This document shows positions 17,268 through 27,094 of a DNA stretch of 64,000 nucleotides, in pieces (position 1 is the stretch's first letter; every line of letters starts with the position of its first letter). Where the stretch lies: assembly GCF_900292075.1 (NCBI RefSeq), contig NZ_OLMV01000001.1, positions 620,001-684,000 on the forward strand, read 5' to 3'. Both the position numbers and the translations under genes were made by a program. This DNA is from Microbacterium timonense (lineage in GTDB: Bacteria > Actinomycetota > Actinomycetes > Actinomycetales > Microbacteriaceae). A model generated the notes under the pieces. That model saw only the letters and a list, made by a program, of their open reading frames with translations. It was not told where the DNA came from and searched no databases.

Positions 17268-17576
17268 TCACTCCTCCAGGGCCTCGCGGGCGACAGCGAT
17301 CCGGTACGGGTGCAGCGTCGCGAGGAAGACCCCGCCCGCCACACCCGGATCTGCTTCCATCACGCCGCGCGCCGACGCCTCATCATCGGCCTCGAAGATC
17401 GTGATGCCGAACGTGTCGCCGGCATCCTGCGTGCGTCCGGCGAGGATCAGCACGCCCCGATCGCGCAGGTCGACGAGGTACTGGAAGTGGTCCCCCACGA
17501 TCCGGCCCTCTTCGGGCGTCGGGTCCGTGACCATCGCCGGCCGGGAGGGAACGATGCGGTACAGCCACTGCGCCAT
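17268..17576 (-). CDS. YciI family protein
   Basis: A 102-residue ferredoxin-like (dimeric alpha-beta barrel) protein. It starts MAQWLYRIVPSRPAMV and has HFQYLVDLRDRGVLILAGRT, with the family His and Asp positions in GDHFQYLVD and LRDRG. YciI proteins resemble muconolactone isomerase but mostly lack a known reaction. The start at ATG 17576 is preferred because the frame upstream loses the family match. Stop-to-stop distance to the acyl-CoA ligase is 3 bp. Confidence 0.85.
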   Translation of the reverse strand: MAQWLYRIVPSRPAMVTDPTPEEGRIVGDHFQYLVDLRDRGVLILAGRTQDAGDTFGITIFEADDEASARGVMEADPGVAGGVFLATLHPYRIAVAREALEE

Positions 17577-17712
17577 GCCGACATCATCGCAGTCCCTCCT
17601 CGTCTGCCGCGAGGCCGGCGTGTACGCAGCCGGATGCGGCCGCGTGCGCGCCGATCGAACCTTCGCGTGCGCTGAGCCGGGGCCCACCCGTCCGTCCGTT
17701 GCCTCGTCGTCG

Positions 17713-20088
<2,376 letters not shown>

Positions 20089-20146
20089 GGAGCGGCCCCC
20101 GACAGCGCACCGGGCTTGCGCCGCAGCCGCGGATCCCTCCGCGGCG

Positions 20147-21244
20147 CTACGCGATGACGGGTACGGCCGACACCGTGCGGTCGATCGTGAACTGGCCGAT
20201 CACCCGGGTGCCGTCGTACAAGACGGCGGTCTGACCAGGCGCCACGCCGTCGAACGGCGTCTCGGGCACCACGGTGAGCACTCCGTCATCCAGCGTGGCC
20301 GTGGCCGGCACCGGATCGGCATGCGCACGGATCTGCACGTGGCACTCGAACTCGCCCGGCGGCTGCGCTCGACCAGCCCACGAATAGCGCTCCCCGGCGA
20401 TCTCCGCGGTCGCGAGCGCCTCCTTCGGGCCGACCACCACCGTGTTGGTGACCGGTCGCACCTCGAGGACGAAGCGCGGCTTGCCGTCCGGGGCCGGCCG
20501 GCCGAGCTGGAGCCCGCGGCGTTGTCCGACGGTGAACGCGTGCGCCCCGTCGTGCGCGCCGACGACGGCTCCGGTTCGATCGACGATGTCACCCCGCTCC
20601 GCACCGACCTTCTCGGCCAGCCAGCCGCGGGTGTCGCCGTCCGGGATGAAGCAGATGTCGTGGCTGTCGGGCTTGTGCGCGACTGTCAGGCCCCGCTCCT
20701 CCGCCTCAGCCCGCACGATGGCCTTCGAGGGTGTGCTCCCGAGCGGGAAGTAGGTGTGCGCAAGCTGCTCGGCGGTCAGCACGCCCAGCACATAGGACTG
20801 GTCCTTGGCCTCGTCCGATGCGCGGTGCAGTTCTCGCCCGTTCGGACCGTCGACGAGCGTCGCGTAGTGCCCGGTGCAGACCGCGTCGAAGCCCAGCTCC
20901 AGGGCGCGCTCGAGCAGGGCCGCGAACTTGATCTTCTCGTTGCACCTCATGCACGGGTTGGGCGTGCGCCCCGCCCGGTACTCGGCCACGAAGTCATCGA
21001 TGACGTCGTCGCGGAAACGCTCCGAGAAGTCCCACACGTAGAACGGGATTCCCAGCCGGTCCGCCGCCCGCCGCGCGTCCATCGCGTCCTCGATGGTGCA
21101 GCAGCCGCGGCTGCCGGCCCGCAGGGTGCCGCCCGCGCGAGAGAGCGCGAGGTGCACGCCGACGACGTCGTGGCCCGCCTCGACCGCACGTGCGGCGGCG
21201 ACGGCGGAGTCCACTCCCCCGCTCATGGCCGCAAGTATCCGCAT
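20147..21244 (-). CDS. mnmA: tRNA-specific 2-thiouridylase MnmA
   Basis: ATP-dependent thiolation of U34 in Lys, Glu and Gln tRNAs. 365 residues. PP-loop [18 protein letters not shown] near the N-terminus; first catalytic cysteine in [17 protein letters not shown]; second in [33 protein letters not shown] and the C-terminal beta barrel. ATG 21244 has TAGACT 6 nt before it, so it is probably leaderless. The cysteine desulfurase upstream (from 22738) is the natural sulfur donor, although a 327-bp spacer with inverted-repeat elements separates the two. Confidence 0.95.
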   Translation of the reverse strand: MRILAAMSGGVDSAVAAARAVEAGHDVVGVHLALSRAGGTLRAGSRGCCTIEDAMDARRAADRLGIPFYVWDFSERFRDDVIDDFVAEYRAGRTPNPCMRCNEKIKFAALLERALELGFDAVCTGHYATLVDGPNGRELHRASDEAKDQSYVLGVLTAEQLAHTYFPLGSTPSKAIVRAEAEERGLTVAHKPDSHDICFIPDGDTRGWLAEKVGAERGDIVDRTGAVVGAHDGAHAFTVGQRRGLQLGRPAPDGKPRFVLEVRPVTNTVVVGPKEALATAEIAGERYSWAGRAQPPGEFECHVQIRAHADPVPATATLDDGVLTVVPETPFDGVAPGQTAVLYDGTRVIGQFTIDRTVSAVPVIA

Positions 21245-21250
21245 CCCCCC

Positions 21251-21256
21251 AGTCTA
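21251..21256 (-). promoter_or_regulatory. -10 box of mnmA
   Basis: TAGACT (21256-21251), followed by CCCCCC on the plus strand (GGGGGG in the transcript sense), then the ATG. The 6-nt spacing predicts a leaderless transcript independent of the desulfurase gene. Confidence 0.5.
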
Positions 21257-21316
21257 CGAACGCCCGGCTGGCAGGGTCCCGGATGCGCCGCTCTCGTCTC
21301 GGCGGACTTAGCCGGT

Positions 21317-21399
21317 GCACGAACTCCTCAGGTTTCAGGCCGATCCGCGGACCTGAGCTCCGTCCGGCGCCGGTCGGGCCCAAGTTGAGGAGTTTGTGC
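21317..21399. repeat. 83-bp inverted-repeat element, copy 1
   Basis: The element is bounded by GCACGAACTCCTCA (21317-21330) and the inverted TGAGGAGTTTGTGC (21386-21399). The ends can pair as a 14-bp stem with one G-T. The 55-bp interior contains TCCGGCGCC. It lies in the 327-bp gap between the cysteine desulfurase and mnmA. The architecture matches REPIN-type REP doublets: two short terminal repeats in opposite orientation around a GC-rich hairpin. Confidence 0.75.
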
Positions 21400-21479
21400 G
21401 CCCAGAGACAGCGACGACGGACCGGACGCGCCGCAGATGCCGATGCCGTCGGGCACGACCCCTGCCACCGGGCCTCGAA

Positions 21480-21562
21480 GCACAAACTCCTCAAGTTCCG
21501 CGAGAACCCAGACCCCAGCCTCATCCGGCGCCCGAAGGCGCGCCATTCTGAGGAGTTCGTGC
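21480..21562. repeat. 83-bp inverted-repeat element, copy 2
   Basis: The element is bounded by GCACAAACTCCTCA (21480-21493) and TGAGGAGTTCGTGC (21549-21562), with the same total length as copy 1. The interior is diverged but keeps TCCGGCGCC within 2 bp of the same place. It ends 10 bp from the stop of the desulfurase gene. The inner ends of the two copies are also inverted to each other, so larger cruciforms are possible. Confidence 0.75.
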
Positions 21563-21571
21563 CGCCGGCGG

Positions 21572-22738
21572 TCAGCGCCCGGAGGCCGCACGAGCGCGGC
21601 TGACGGCGTCGGGCAGCGCGGCGAGGGCGGCGTCGACGTCGGACTCCGTGGTGGTGCGGCCGAGTGTGAAGCGCAGCACCTGGCGCGCCTCGGCATCCGT
21701 TCGCCCGAGGGCGAGCACGACATGCGAGGGCTCGGGCACGCCCGCCTGGCAGGCCGAGCCCGTCGATACGGCGATCCCGGCCTGGTCGAGCAGGAACAGC
21801 AGTGTCTCTCCCGACGCGCCGGGAAAGAGGACGTGCGCGTTTCCCGGCACGCGGTCCACCGGGTCTCCGAGCAGCTCGGCCTCGGGGATCGCTTGCCGGA
21901 TGCCCCGAACCAATCGGTCGCGCAACCCGGCGAGCCGGACGGACTCGGCGGCACGCTCGGCCTCCGCGAGCTCGGCGGCGACCGCGAAGGCGACAGCACC
22001 GGGAACGTCCTGGGTGCCGGCGCGCAACCGGCGCTGCTGGCCTCCGCCGTGCAGCAGCGCCGAGAGCTCCGCCGTGCGGGACACCACGAGAGCACCGACG
22101 CCGGTCGGTCCCCCGATCTTGTGCGCAGACACGCTCATGGCCACCAGGCCCGCTCGTCCCCGCGCCGTCCCGCGCCACCGCCGGAACGACACCGGCACGT
22201 GGCCGAACGCAGCCACGGCATCCAGGTGAAGCGGCACACCGGCGTCCGCGGCTGCCGACGACAGGGCGGCGGAGTCGTTGACCGTGCCGATCTCGTTGTT
22301 CGCGACCAGTGCGGTCGCCAGGGCCGCGCCGGCCAACGCCCTGACGAACGCGTCGCCGCGGATGCGGCCGACCCGGTCGAGCGCCACCCGGTGCACCGGC
22401 GCCCCCTGTGCTTCGAGCCACTCCACGGCGTCGAGCGTGGCGTGGTGCTCGCCGTCGGGCAGCACCACCGCCGCGGCATCCGGCTGACGGCTCCACCAGA
22501 GGCCCTTGACGGCGAGATTCACCGATTCCGTGCCTCCCGAGGTGAACACCACCTCGATGGGATCCGCGTCCAGCACCGCCGCCAGTCGCTCGCGGGCCTC
22601 CTCCAGCGAGCGGCGGGCCTGCTGCCCGGCGCCGTGGATCGACGAGGCGTTGCCGACGGCGGCAGCCGCTTCCAGCCACGCTTCGCGCGCCTCCGCGCGC
22701 AACGGCGCCGTCGCGGCATGGTCGAGGTAGATCGGCAC
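21572..22738 (-). CDS. Cysteine desulfurase (NifS/IscS-type)
   Basis: PLP enzyme of 388 residues that moves sulfur from cysteine to its own active cysteine. It starts PIYLDHAATAPLRAEARE; VVFTSGGTESVNLAVKG is the cofactor phosphate region; the PLP lysine is in SVSAHKIGGPTGVGAL; the mobile catalytic cysteine is in STGSACQAGVPEPSH, the class I (IscS-like) context. GTG 22738 is chosen because AAGGAG precedes it at good spacing; an upstream ATG at 22803 adds an unrelated stretch. Likely partner: MnmA downstream. Confidence 0.92.
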   Translation of the reverse strand: MPIYLDHAATAPLRAEAREAWLEAAAAVGNASSIHGAGQQARRSLEEARERLAAVLDADPIEVVFTSGGTESVNLAVKGLWWSRQPDAAAVVLPDGEHHATLDAVEWLEAQGAPVHRVALDRVGRIRGDAFVRALAGAALATALVANNEIGTVNDSAALSSAAADAGVPLHLDAVAAFGHVPVSFRRWRGTARGRAGLVAMSVSAHKIGGPTGVGALVVSRTAELSALLHGGGQQRRLRAGTQDVPGAVAFAVAAELAEAERAAESVRLAGLRDRLVRGIRQAIPEAELLGDPVDRVPGNAHVLFPGASGETLLFLLDQAGIAVSTGSACQAGVPEPSHVVLALGRTDAEARQVLRFTLGRTTTESDVDAALAALPDAVSRARAASGR

Positions 22739-22843
22739 GCGCTCTCCTTCGCGCTCACACGGCGGCTCGGGCGACACGGGCTGCGCCTGAGTCCCGTCCA
22801 CCATGGGACCCGGTCCCGTAACATCGCCGACTCCGACCATGGT

Positions 22844-22849
22844 TATCGT
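22844..22849 (+). promoter_or_regulatory. -10 box of the first glgX-like gene
   Basis: TATCGT ends 7 nt before ATG 22857, a leaderless-type placement. The divergent desulfurase gene starts at 22738. Confidence 0.4.
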
Positions 22850-22856
22850 AGTCCGC

Positions 22857-24941
22857 ATGGTCAGCCCCGAGTCCGTCATGTCGCCACCCTCAGAGGGTCT
22901 GCTGAGCGCCGACCTCGACGGGCTCGGTGTCGTGCTGCTGCCGGAGGGCGGCCGCCTGCGCGTCTGGTCGGGCGGTGCCGACGCCGTCGACCTCGTCATC
23001 TTCGACGACTCGGACCTGGACTGGATCACCGCCGCGGAGCCGCTCACTCCGGTCGGCGGCGGCGTGTGGGAGACCACGACGCCGCTGCTGCGCCCCGGGG
23101 TGCGCTATGCGGTGCGCGTGGACGGTCCGCCGGGGCCCGGCAACACGTTCAACCGGGGGACGCTGCTCATCGAGCCGTACACGCGCGGCCTGGTGCGGAC
23201 CGGGTACGACGGCTGGCGCTCGGTCGTCGTGGAGGGCTCGTTCGATTGGGGCGGGGTCGGCAAGCCGGGGGTGCCGCTGGATCGCACGGTCATCTACGAG
23301 GGGCATCTGAAGGGTCTGTCCAAGCGGCATCCCGACGTGCCCGGGGCGCTGCGGGGCACGTACGCGGGGCTCGCGCATCCGGCGATGGTCGAGCATTTCC
23401 TCGACCTCGGCGTCACCAGCATCCAGCTGCTCCCGGTGCACGCGTTCACCACCGAGCCGCGACTGCTCCAGCACGGGCTCACCAACTACTGGGGCTACAA
23501 CTCGCTGAACTTCTTCTCCCCGCACGCGCCGTACGCGACGGAAGAGGCGCGCCGCCAGGGTCCGGAGGCGGTGCTCCGCGAGTTCAAGGGCATGGTGAGG
23601 CTGCTCCACGAGGCCGGGCTCGAGGTGATCCTCGACGTCGTCTACAACCACACATCCGAAGAAGGCATCGGCGGACCGAGATCGAGTCTGCGCGGCATCG
23701 ACAACCGCGCGTACTACCGGCAGCAGGACGACGGCGCGTACATCGACGTCACCGGCTGCGGGAACTCCCTGAACACATCGACGGATGCCGCGGCGCGGCT
23801 GGTTCTGGACTCCCTGCGGTACTGGGCGAACGAGGTGCAGATCGACGGTTTCCGCTTCGACCTCGCCACGACCCTCGGACGCGACGCCGCCCACACGTTC
23901 ACGCCGGACCACCCCCTTCTGCGGACGATCCTCGACGACCCGGCCCTGCAAGGGGTCAAGAAGATCGCGGAGCCGTGGGACGTGGGCATGGGCGGCTGGC
24001 AGACCGGCAACTTCGGGCCGGGCTGGAGCGAGTGGAACGACCGATACCGCGACCGGGTCCGCAACTTCTGGCTCAGCGACGTCGACTACGCCCGCCGGGC
24101 GTCGACCTCTCCTGTCGGCATCGGCGGCTTCGCCACGCGGCTCGCCGGTTCTGCGAACACGTTCTCGGACGATCGCGGGCCGCTGGCGAGCGTGAACTTC
24201 ATCACCGCGCACGATGGATTCACCCTGCGCGATCTGGTCTCGTACGACGTCAAGCACAACCTCGACAACGGCGAGCACAACCGCGACGGTGCCGACACCA
24301 ACCGCTCGTTCAACCATGGCGCCGAGGGACCGACAGACGACGAGGCGATCCTCGCCACCCGGCGCCGGGCGATGCGGAACCTGATGGGCACGCTTCTGCT
24401 CTCGGCGGGAGTGCCGATGATCACGGCGGGCGACGAGTTCGCCCGTACCCAGCGGGGAAACAACAACGCCTACTGCCATGACTCGGTGCTGACGTGGCTG
24501 TCGTGGCAGCACGCGCCATGGCAACGCGAGTTGTACGCGCACGTGCGCCACCTGCTGAGGCTCCGCCGAGAGAACCCGGCCCTGCGTCCGAGCAGGTTCG
24601 CACGACTGGGCGAGCACACCCCTTCCGCATCGGTCATGGAGTGGTACGACGAGCACGGCGAGACCATGTCGCTCGACCGCTGGACCGATGCCTCGCACCG
24701 CACGCTGCAGTACGTCGCGGCCTCGACTCCCGAGTTCGAGGACTTCAACCGCATCCTGCTCATCGTCCACGGCACCGAGCGCGACGCCGCCGTCACGCTT
24801 CCGGAGGTCGATGGCGTCAGCCGGTACGCCGAGCTGTGGTCCAGCGCCGACGAAGCCCCGAGCGAGCGGGTGACTCACTGGAGGCCGGGCGATGTCGTGC
24901 CCATGACGGCTACGTCCATGAGGCTCTTCCGCGCCGAATAG
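22857..24941 (+). CDS. glgX: Glycogen debranching enzyme (GlgX-like, GH13)
   Basis: A 694-residue isoamylase-type enzyme that cuts alpha-1,6 branches. The N-terminal CBM48-like domain (about 1-130) is short and diverged. GH13 core motifs: VILDVVYNHTSEEG, nucleophile Asp in IDGFRFDLATTLG, acid Glu in VKKIAEPWDVGMGG, third Asp in FITAHDGFTLRDLVSYD, and TQRGNNNAYCHD as in GlgX. ATG 22857 is used since the longer frame to 22803 adds a non-homologous head. A second glgX (56159-58372) heads the trehalose operon, so this copy probably serves glycogen turnover with glgE-glgB. Confidence 0.9.
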   Translation: MVSPESVMSPPSEGLLSADLDGLGVVLLPEGGRLRVWSGGADAVDLVIFDDSDLDWITAAEPLTPVGGGVWETTTPLLRPGVRYAVRVDGPPGPGNTFNRGTLLIEPYTRGLVRTGYDGWRSVVVEGSFDWGGVGKPGVPLDRTVIYEGHLKGLSKRHPDVPGALRGTYAGLAHPAMVEHFLDLGVTSIQLLPVHAFTTEPRLLQHGLTNYWGYNSLNFFSPHAPYATEEARRQGPEAVLREFKGMVRLLHEAGLEVILDVVYNHTSEEGIGGPRSSLRGIDNRAYYRQQDDGAYIDVTGCGNSLNTSTDAAARLVLDSLRYWANEVQIDGFRFDLATTLGRDAAHTFTPDHPLLRTILDDPALQGVKKIAEPWDVGMGGWQTGNFGPGWSEWNDRYRDRVRNFWLSDVDYARRASTSPVGIGGFATRLAGSANTFSDDRGPLASVNFITAHDGFTLRDLVSYDVKHNLDNGEHNRDGADTNRSFNHGAEGPTDDEAILATRRRAMRNLMGTLLLSAGVPMITAGDEFARTQRGNNNAYCHDSVLTWLSWQHAPWQRELYAHVRHLLRLRRENPALRPSRFARLGEHTPSASVMEWYDEHGETMSLDRWTDASHRTLQYVAASTPEFEDFNRILLIVHGTERDAAVTLPEVDGVSRYAELWSSADEAPSERVTHWRPGDVVPMTATSMRLFRAE

Positions 24942-24997
24942 CCGGGCCGATATCCGCCGCGCCCGTCGCCGCGCTGTCGCCGGCACCGGCGTGACGG

Positions 24998-25003
24998 TAG
25001 GTT
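24998..25003 (+). promoter_or_regulatory. -10 box of glgE
   Basis: TAGGTT lies 6 nt before GTG 25010. It would give glgE-glgB a promoter of their own. A small dyad CGCCGG-CA-CCGGCG sits just upstream at about 24979-24992. Confidence 0.45.
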
Positions 25004-25009
25004 CGAGAC

Positions 25010-27094
25010 GTGGTCACGACGACGCGCTCCGCGCGCTCCCGCCCGTGGCGGAGCGCCTCGGCTCTCCCTGTCCGCAGCGCCGATGCCTGGCAGGCCGATC
25101 GCGACACCCGGGCGCGGCGGCTCCCGCTCGCCCAGCCCGCACCGTCGGTTCCATGGGGCGATTACCGCCCGAAAGCGTTCCAGGGCGAGGCGGTCCCGTT
25201 CCGGGTCACCGCCTTCCGCGAGGGTCACGACCGGATCGGCGTGCACCTGCGCCTCTTCTCACCCTCGGGCGACGAGTCTCTGCACCGCCTCGAGGCGCTC
25301 GAGGACGGGTTCGACCGCTGGCAGACGACGGTGGCCCTCCTCGAGCAGGGCGTCTGGCGGTTCCGCTTCGAGTCGTTCGGTGACGACTTCGCCACGTGGG
25401 AGCACGCCGCCTCGCTCAAGATCGCCGCGGGGGTGGATGCCCCGCTCATGCGGGAGATGGGAGCGCAGCTGTTCGAGCGCGCCGCCCGGGAGAAGGGCCG
25501 CCCCGCCGCCGAGCGCGCGGCGCTGACGACCGCCGCGGCATCCCTTCGCGATCCGGGGGTCGACCAGACGGCCGCGCTGGCCGTCGTCGAGGACCCGGCC
25601 ATCGCGGCGTACTTCCGGGATCGCCCGGTCATGTCGCTGGTCACACTCGGCGACGACCTCGAACTGCTGGTGGAGCGCGAACGCGCGGGGGTCGGCGCCT
25701 GGTACGAGTTCTTCCCGCGCTCGGAGGGGGCGCGACGTCTGAAGGACGGGACGATCAAGAGCGGCACGTTCCGCACCGCCGCCAAGCGTCTGCCTGCCGT
25801 CGCAGCCATGGGCTTCGACGTGGTGTACCTGCCGCCCATCCACCCCATCGGCACACGCAACCGCAAGGGACCGAACAACACTCTGGAGGCCGGTCCCGGC
25901 GATCCCGGATCGCCGTGGGCCATCGGCTCGGCGGCCGGCGGCCACGATGCCGTGCACCCCGACCTCGGCACGCTCGCTGATTTCCGCTCGTTCGTGCGCG
26001 CAGCCCGCGCCGAAGGGCTCGAAGTCGCGCTCGACCTGGCGCTGCAGGCGGCGCCGGACCACCCCTGGGTCGCTGAGCACCCCGAGTGGTTCACGACGCT
26101 GCCCGACGGCACGATCGCCTACGCCGAGAACCCGCCGAAGAAGTATCAGGACATCTACCCCGTCAACTTCGACAATGATCCGGCTGGGATCCGCGCCGAG
26201 GTGCTGCGCATCGTGCGCCACTGGATCGCGCAGGGAGTGCGGATCTTCCGCGTGGACAACCCGCACACCAAGCCCCTGCAGTTCTGGGAATGGCTGATCG
26301 CCGCTGTGACGGCCGAGGACCCCGACGTCGTCTTCCTCGCCGAGGCCTTCACCCGGCCCGCTCCCCTGCAGAGCCTCGCCGCAGCGGGGTTCCAGCAGAG
26401 CTACACCTACTTCACGTGGCGCAACACCAAGCCGGAGCTCGAGGAGTTCCTCTCGGGCCTCGCCCACGAGACAGATGCGTTCCTGCGGCCCAACCTGTTC
26501 GTCAACACGCCCGACATCCTGACCGAGTACCTGCAGTTCGGGGGCCGGCCGGCCTACCGCATCCGCGCCGCCATCGCAGCGACCGCGGCGCCCACCTACG
26601 GCGTGTACGCAGGATACGAGCTCTACGAGAACGTCGCGCGTCCCGGCTCGGAAGAGAACATCGACAACGAGAAGTACGAGTACAAGCTGCGGGACTGGGC
26701 GGGCGCCGAAGAGCGCGGCGAGTCCCTCGCGCCCTTCCTCACGCGCCTCAACGAGATCCGCCGCGCCCATCCCGCGCTGCGCCAGCTGCGCAACCTCACC
26801 GTCCACTGGAGCGACGACGACGCGATCCTGGTGTACGTGAAGCACCTCGACGCGGCTCTGTCCTCCGACGGCGCGAGCGACACCATCATCGTGGTGGTCA
26901 ACACCGACCCGCACTCCGTCCGCCAGACGATGGTCCACCTCGACACGCGGGTGTGGGGTGTGGCGCCCGGCTCCCCGTACGAGGTGGAGGACCTCATCAC
27001 CGGATCGCGGTGGACGTGGTCCGATCACAACTTCGTGATGCTCGACGCCTTCACCGAACCGGTCCACATCCTGCACGTGAAGGAGCCCCGATGA
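25010..27094 (+). CDS. glgE: Maltose-1-phosphate maltosyltransferase GlgE
   Basis: GH13_3 enzyme of 694 residues that extends alpha-1,4-glucan from maltose-1-phosphate. N-terminal domain includes WGDYRPKAFQGEAVPFRV. Catalytic domain: YLPPIHPIGTRNRKGPNN, nucleophile Asp in RIFRVDNPHTKPLQFWEW, acid Glu in VVFLAEAFTRP, and YGVYAGYELYENVARPGSEE, all GlgE hallmarks. The stop overlaps the glgB ATG (ATGA). GlgE needs maltose-1-phosphate from TreS-Pep2 or GlgC-GlgM; none is in this window. GTG start, leaderless-type promoter. Confidence 0.95.
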   Translation: MVTTTRSARSRPWRSASALPVRSADAWQADRDTRARRLPLAQPAPSVPWGDYRPKAFQGEAVPFRVTAFREGHDRIGVHLRLFSPSGDESLHRLEALEDGFDRWQTTVALLEQGVWRFRFESFGDDFATWEHAASLKIAAGVDAPLMREMGAQLFERAAREKGRPAAERAALTTAAASLRDPGVDQTAALAVVEDPAIAAYFRDRPVMSLVTLGDDLELLVERERAGVGAWYEFFPRSEGARRLKDGTIKSGTFRTAAKRLPAVAAMGFDVVYLPPIHPIGTRNRKGPNNTLEAGPGDPGSPWAIGSAAGGHDAVHPDLGTLADFRSFVRAARAEGLEVALDLALQAAPDHPWVAEHPEWFTTLPDGTIAYAENPPKKYQDIYPVNFDNDPAGIRAEVLRIVRHWIAQGVRIFRVDNPHTKPLQFWEWLIAAVTAEDPDVVFLAEAFTRPAPLQSLAAAGFQQSYTYFTWRNTKPELEEFLSGLAHETDAFLRPNLFVNTPDILTEYLQFGGRPAYRIRAAIAATAAPTYGVYAGYELYENVARPGSEENIDNEKYEYKLRDWAGAEERGESLAPFLTRLNEIRRAHPALRQLRNLTVHWSDDDAILVYVKHLDAALSSDGASDTIIVVVNTDPHSVRQTMVHLDTRVWGVAPGSPYEVEDLITGSRWTWSDHNFVMLDAFTEPVHILHVKEPR

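Noticed and set aside
21317..21562. Possible CRISPR array at the four repeated words.
   Set aside because: The repeats alternate in orientation, only four copies exist, spacing is uneven for spacers and no cas gene is nearby.
22739..22856. Extended N-termini for the cysteine desulfurase (ATG 22803) and glgX (ATG 22803 plus strand).
   Set aside because: The extensions overlap each other, lack family similarity, and better-placed ribosome or promoter signals exist at 22738 and 22857.
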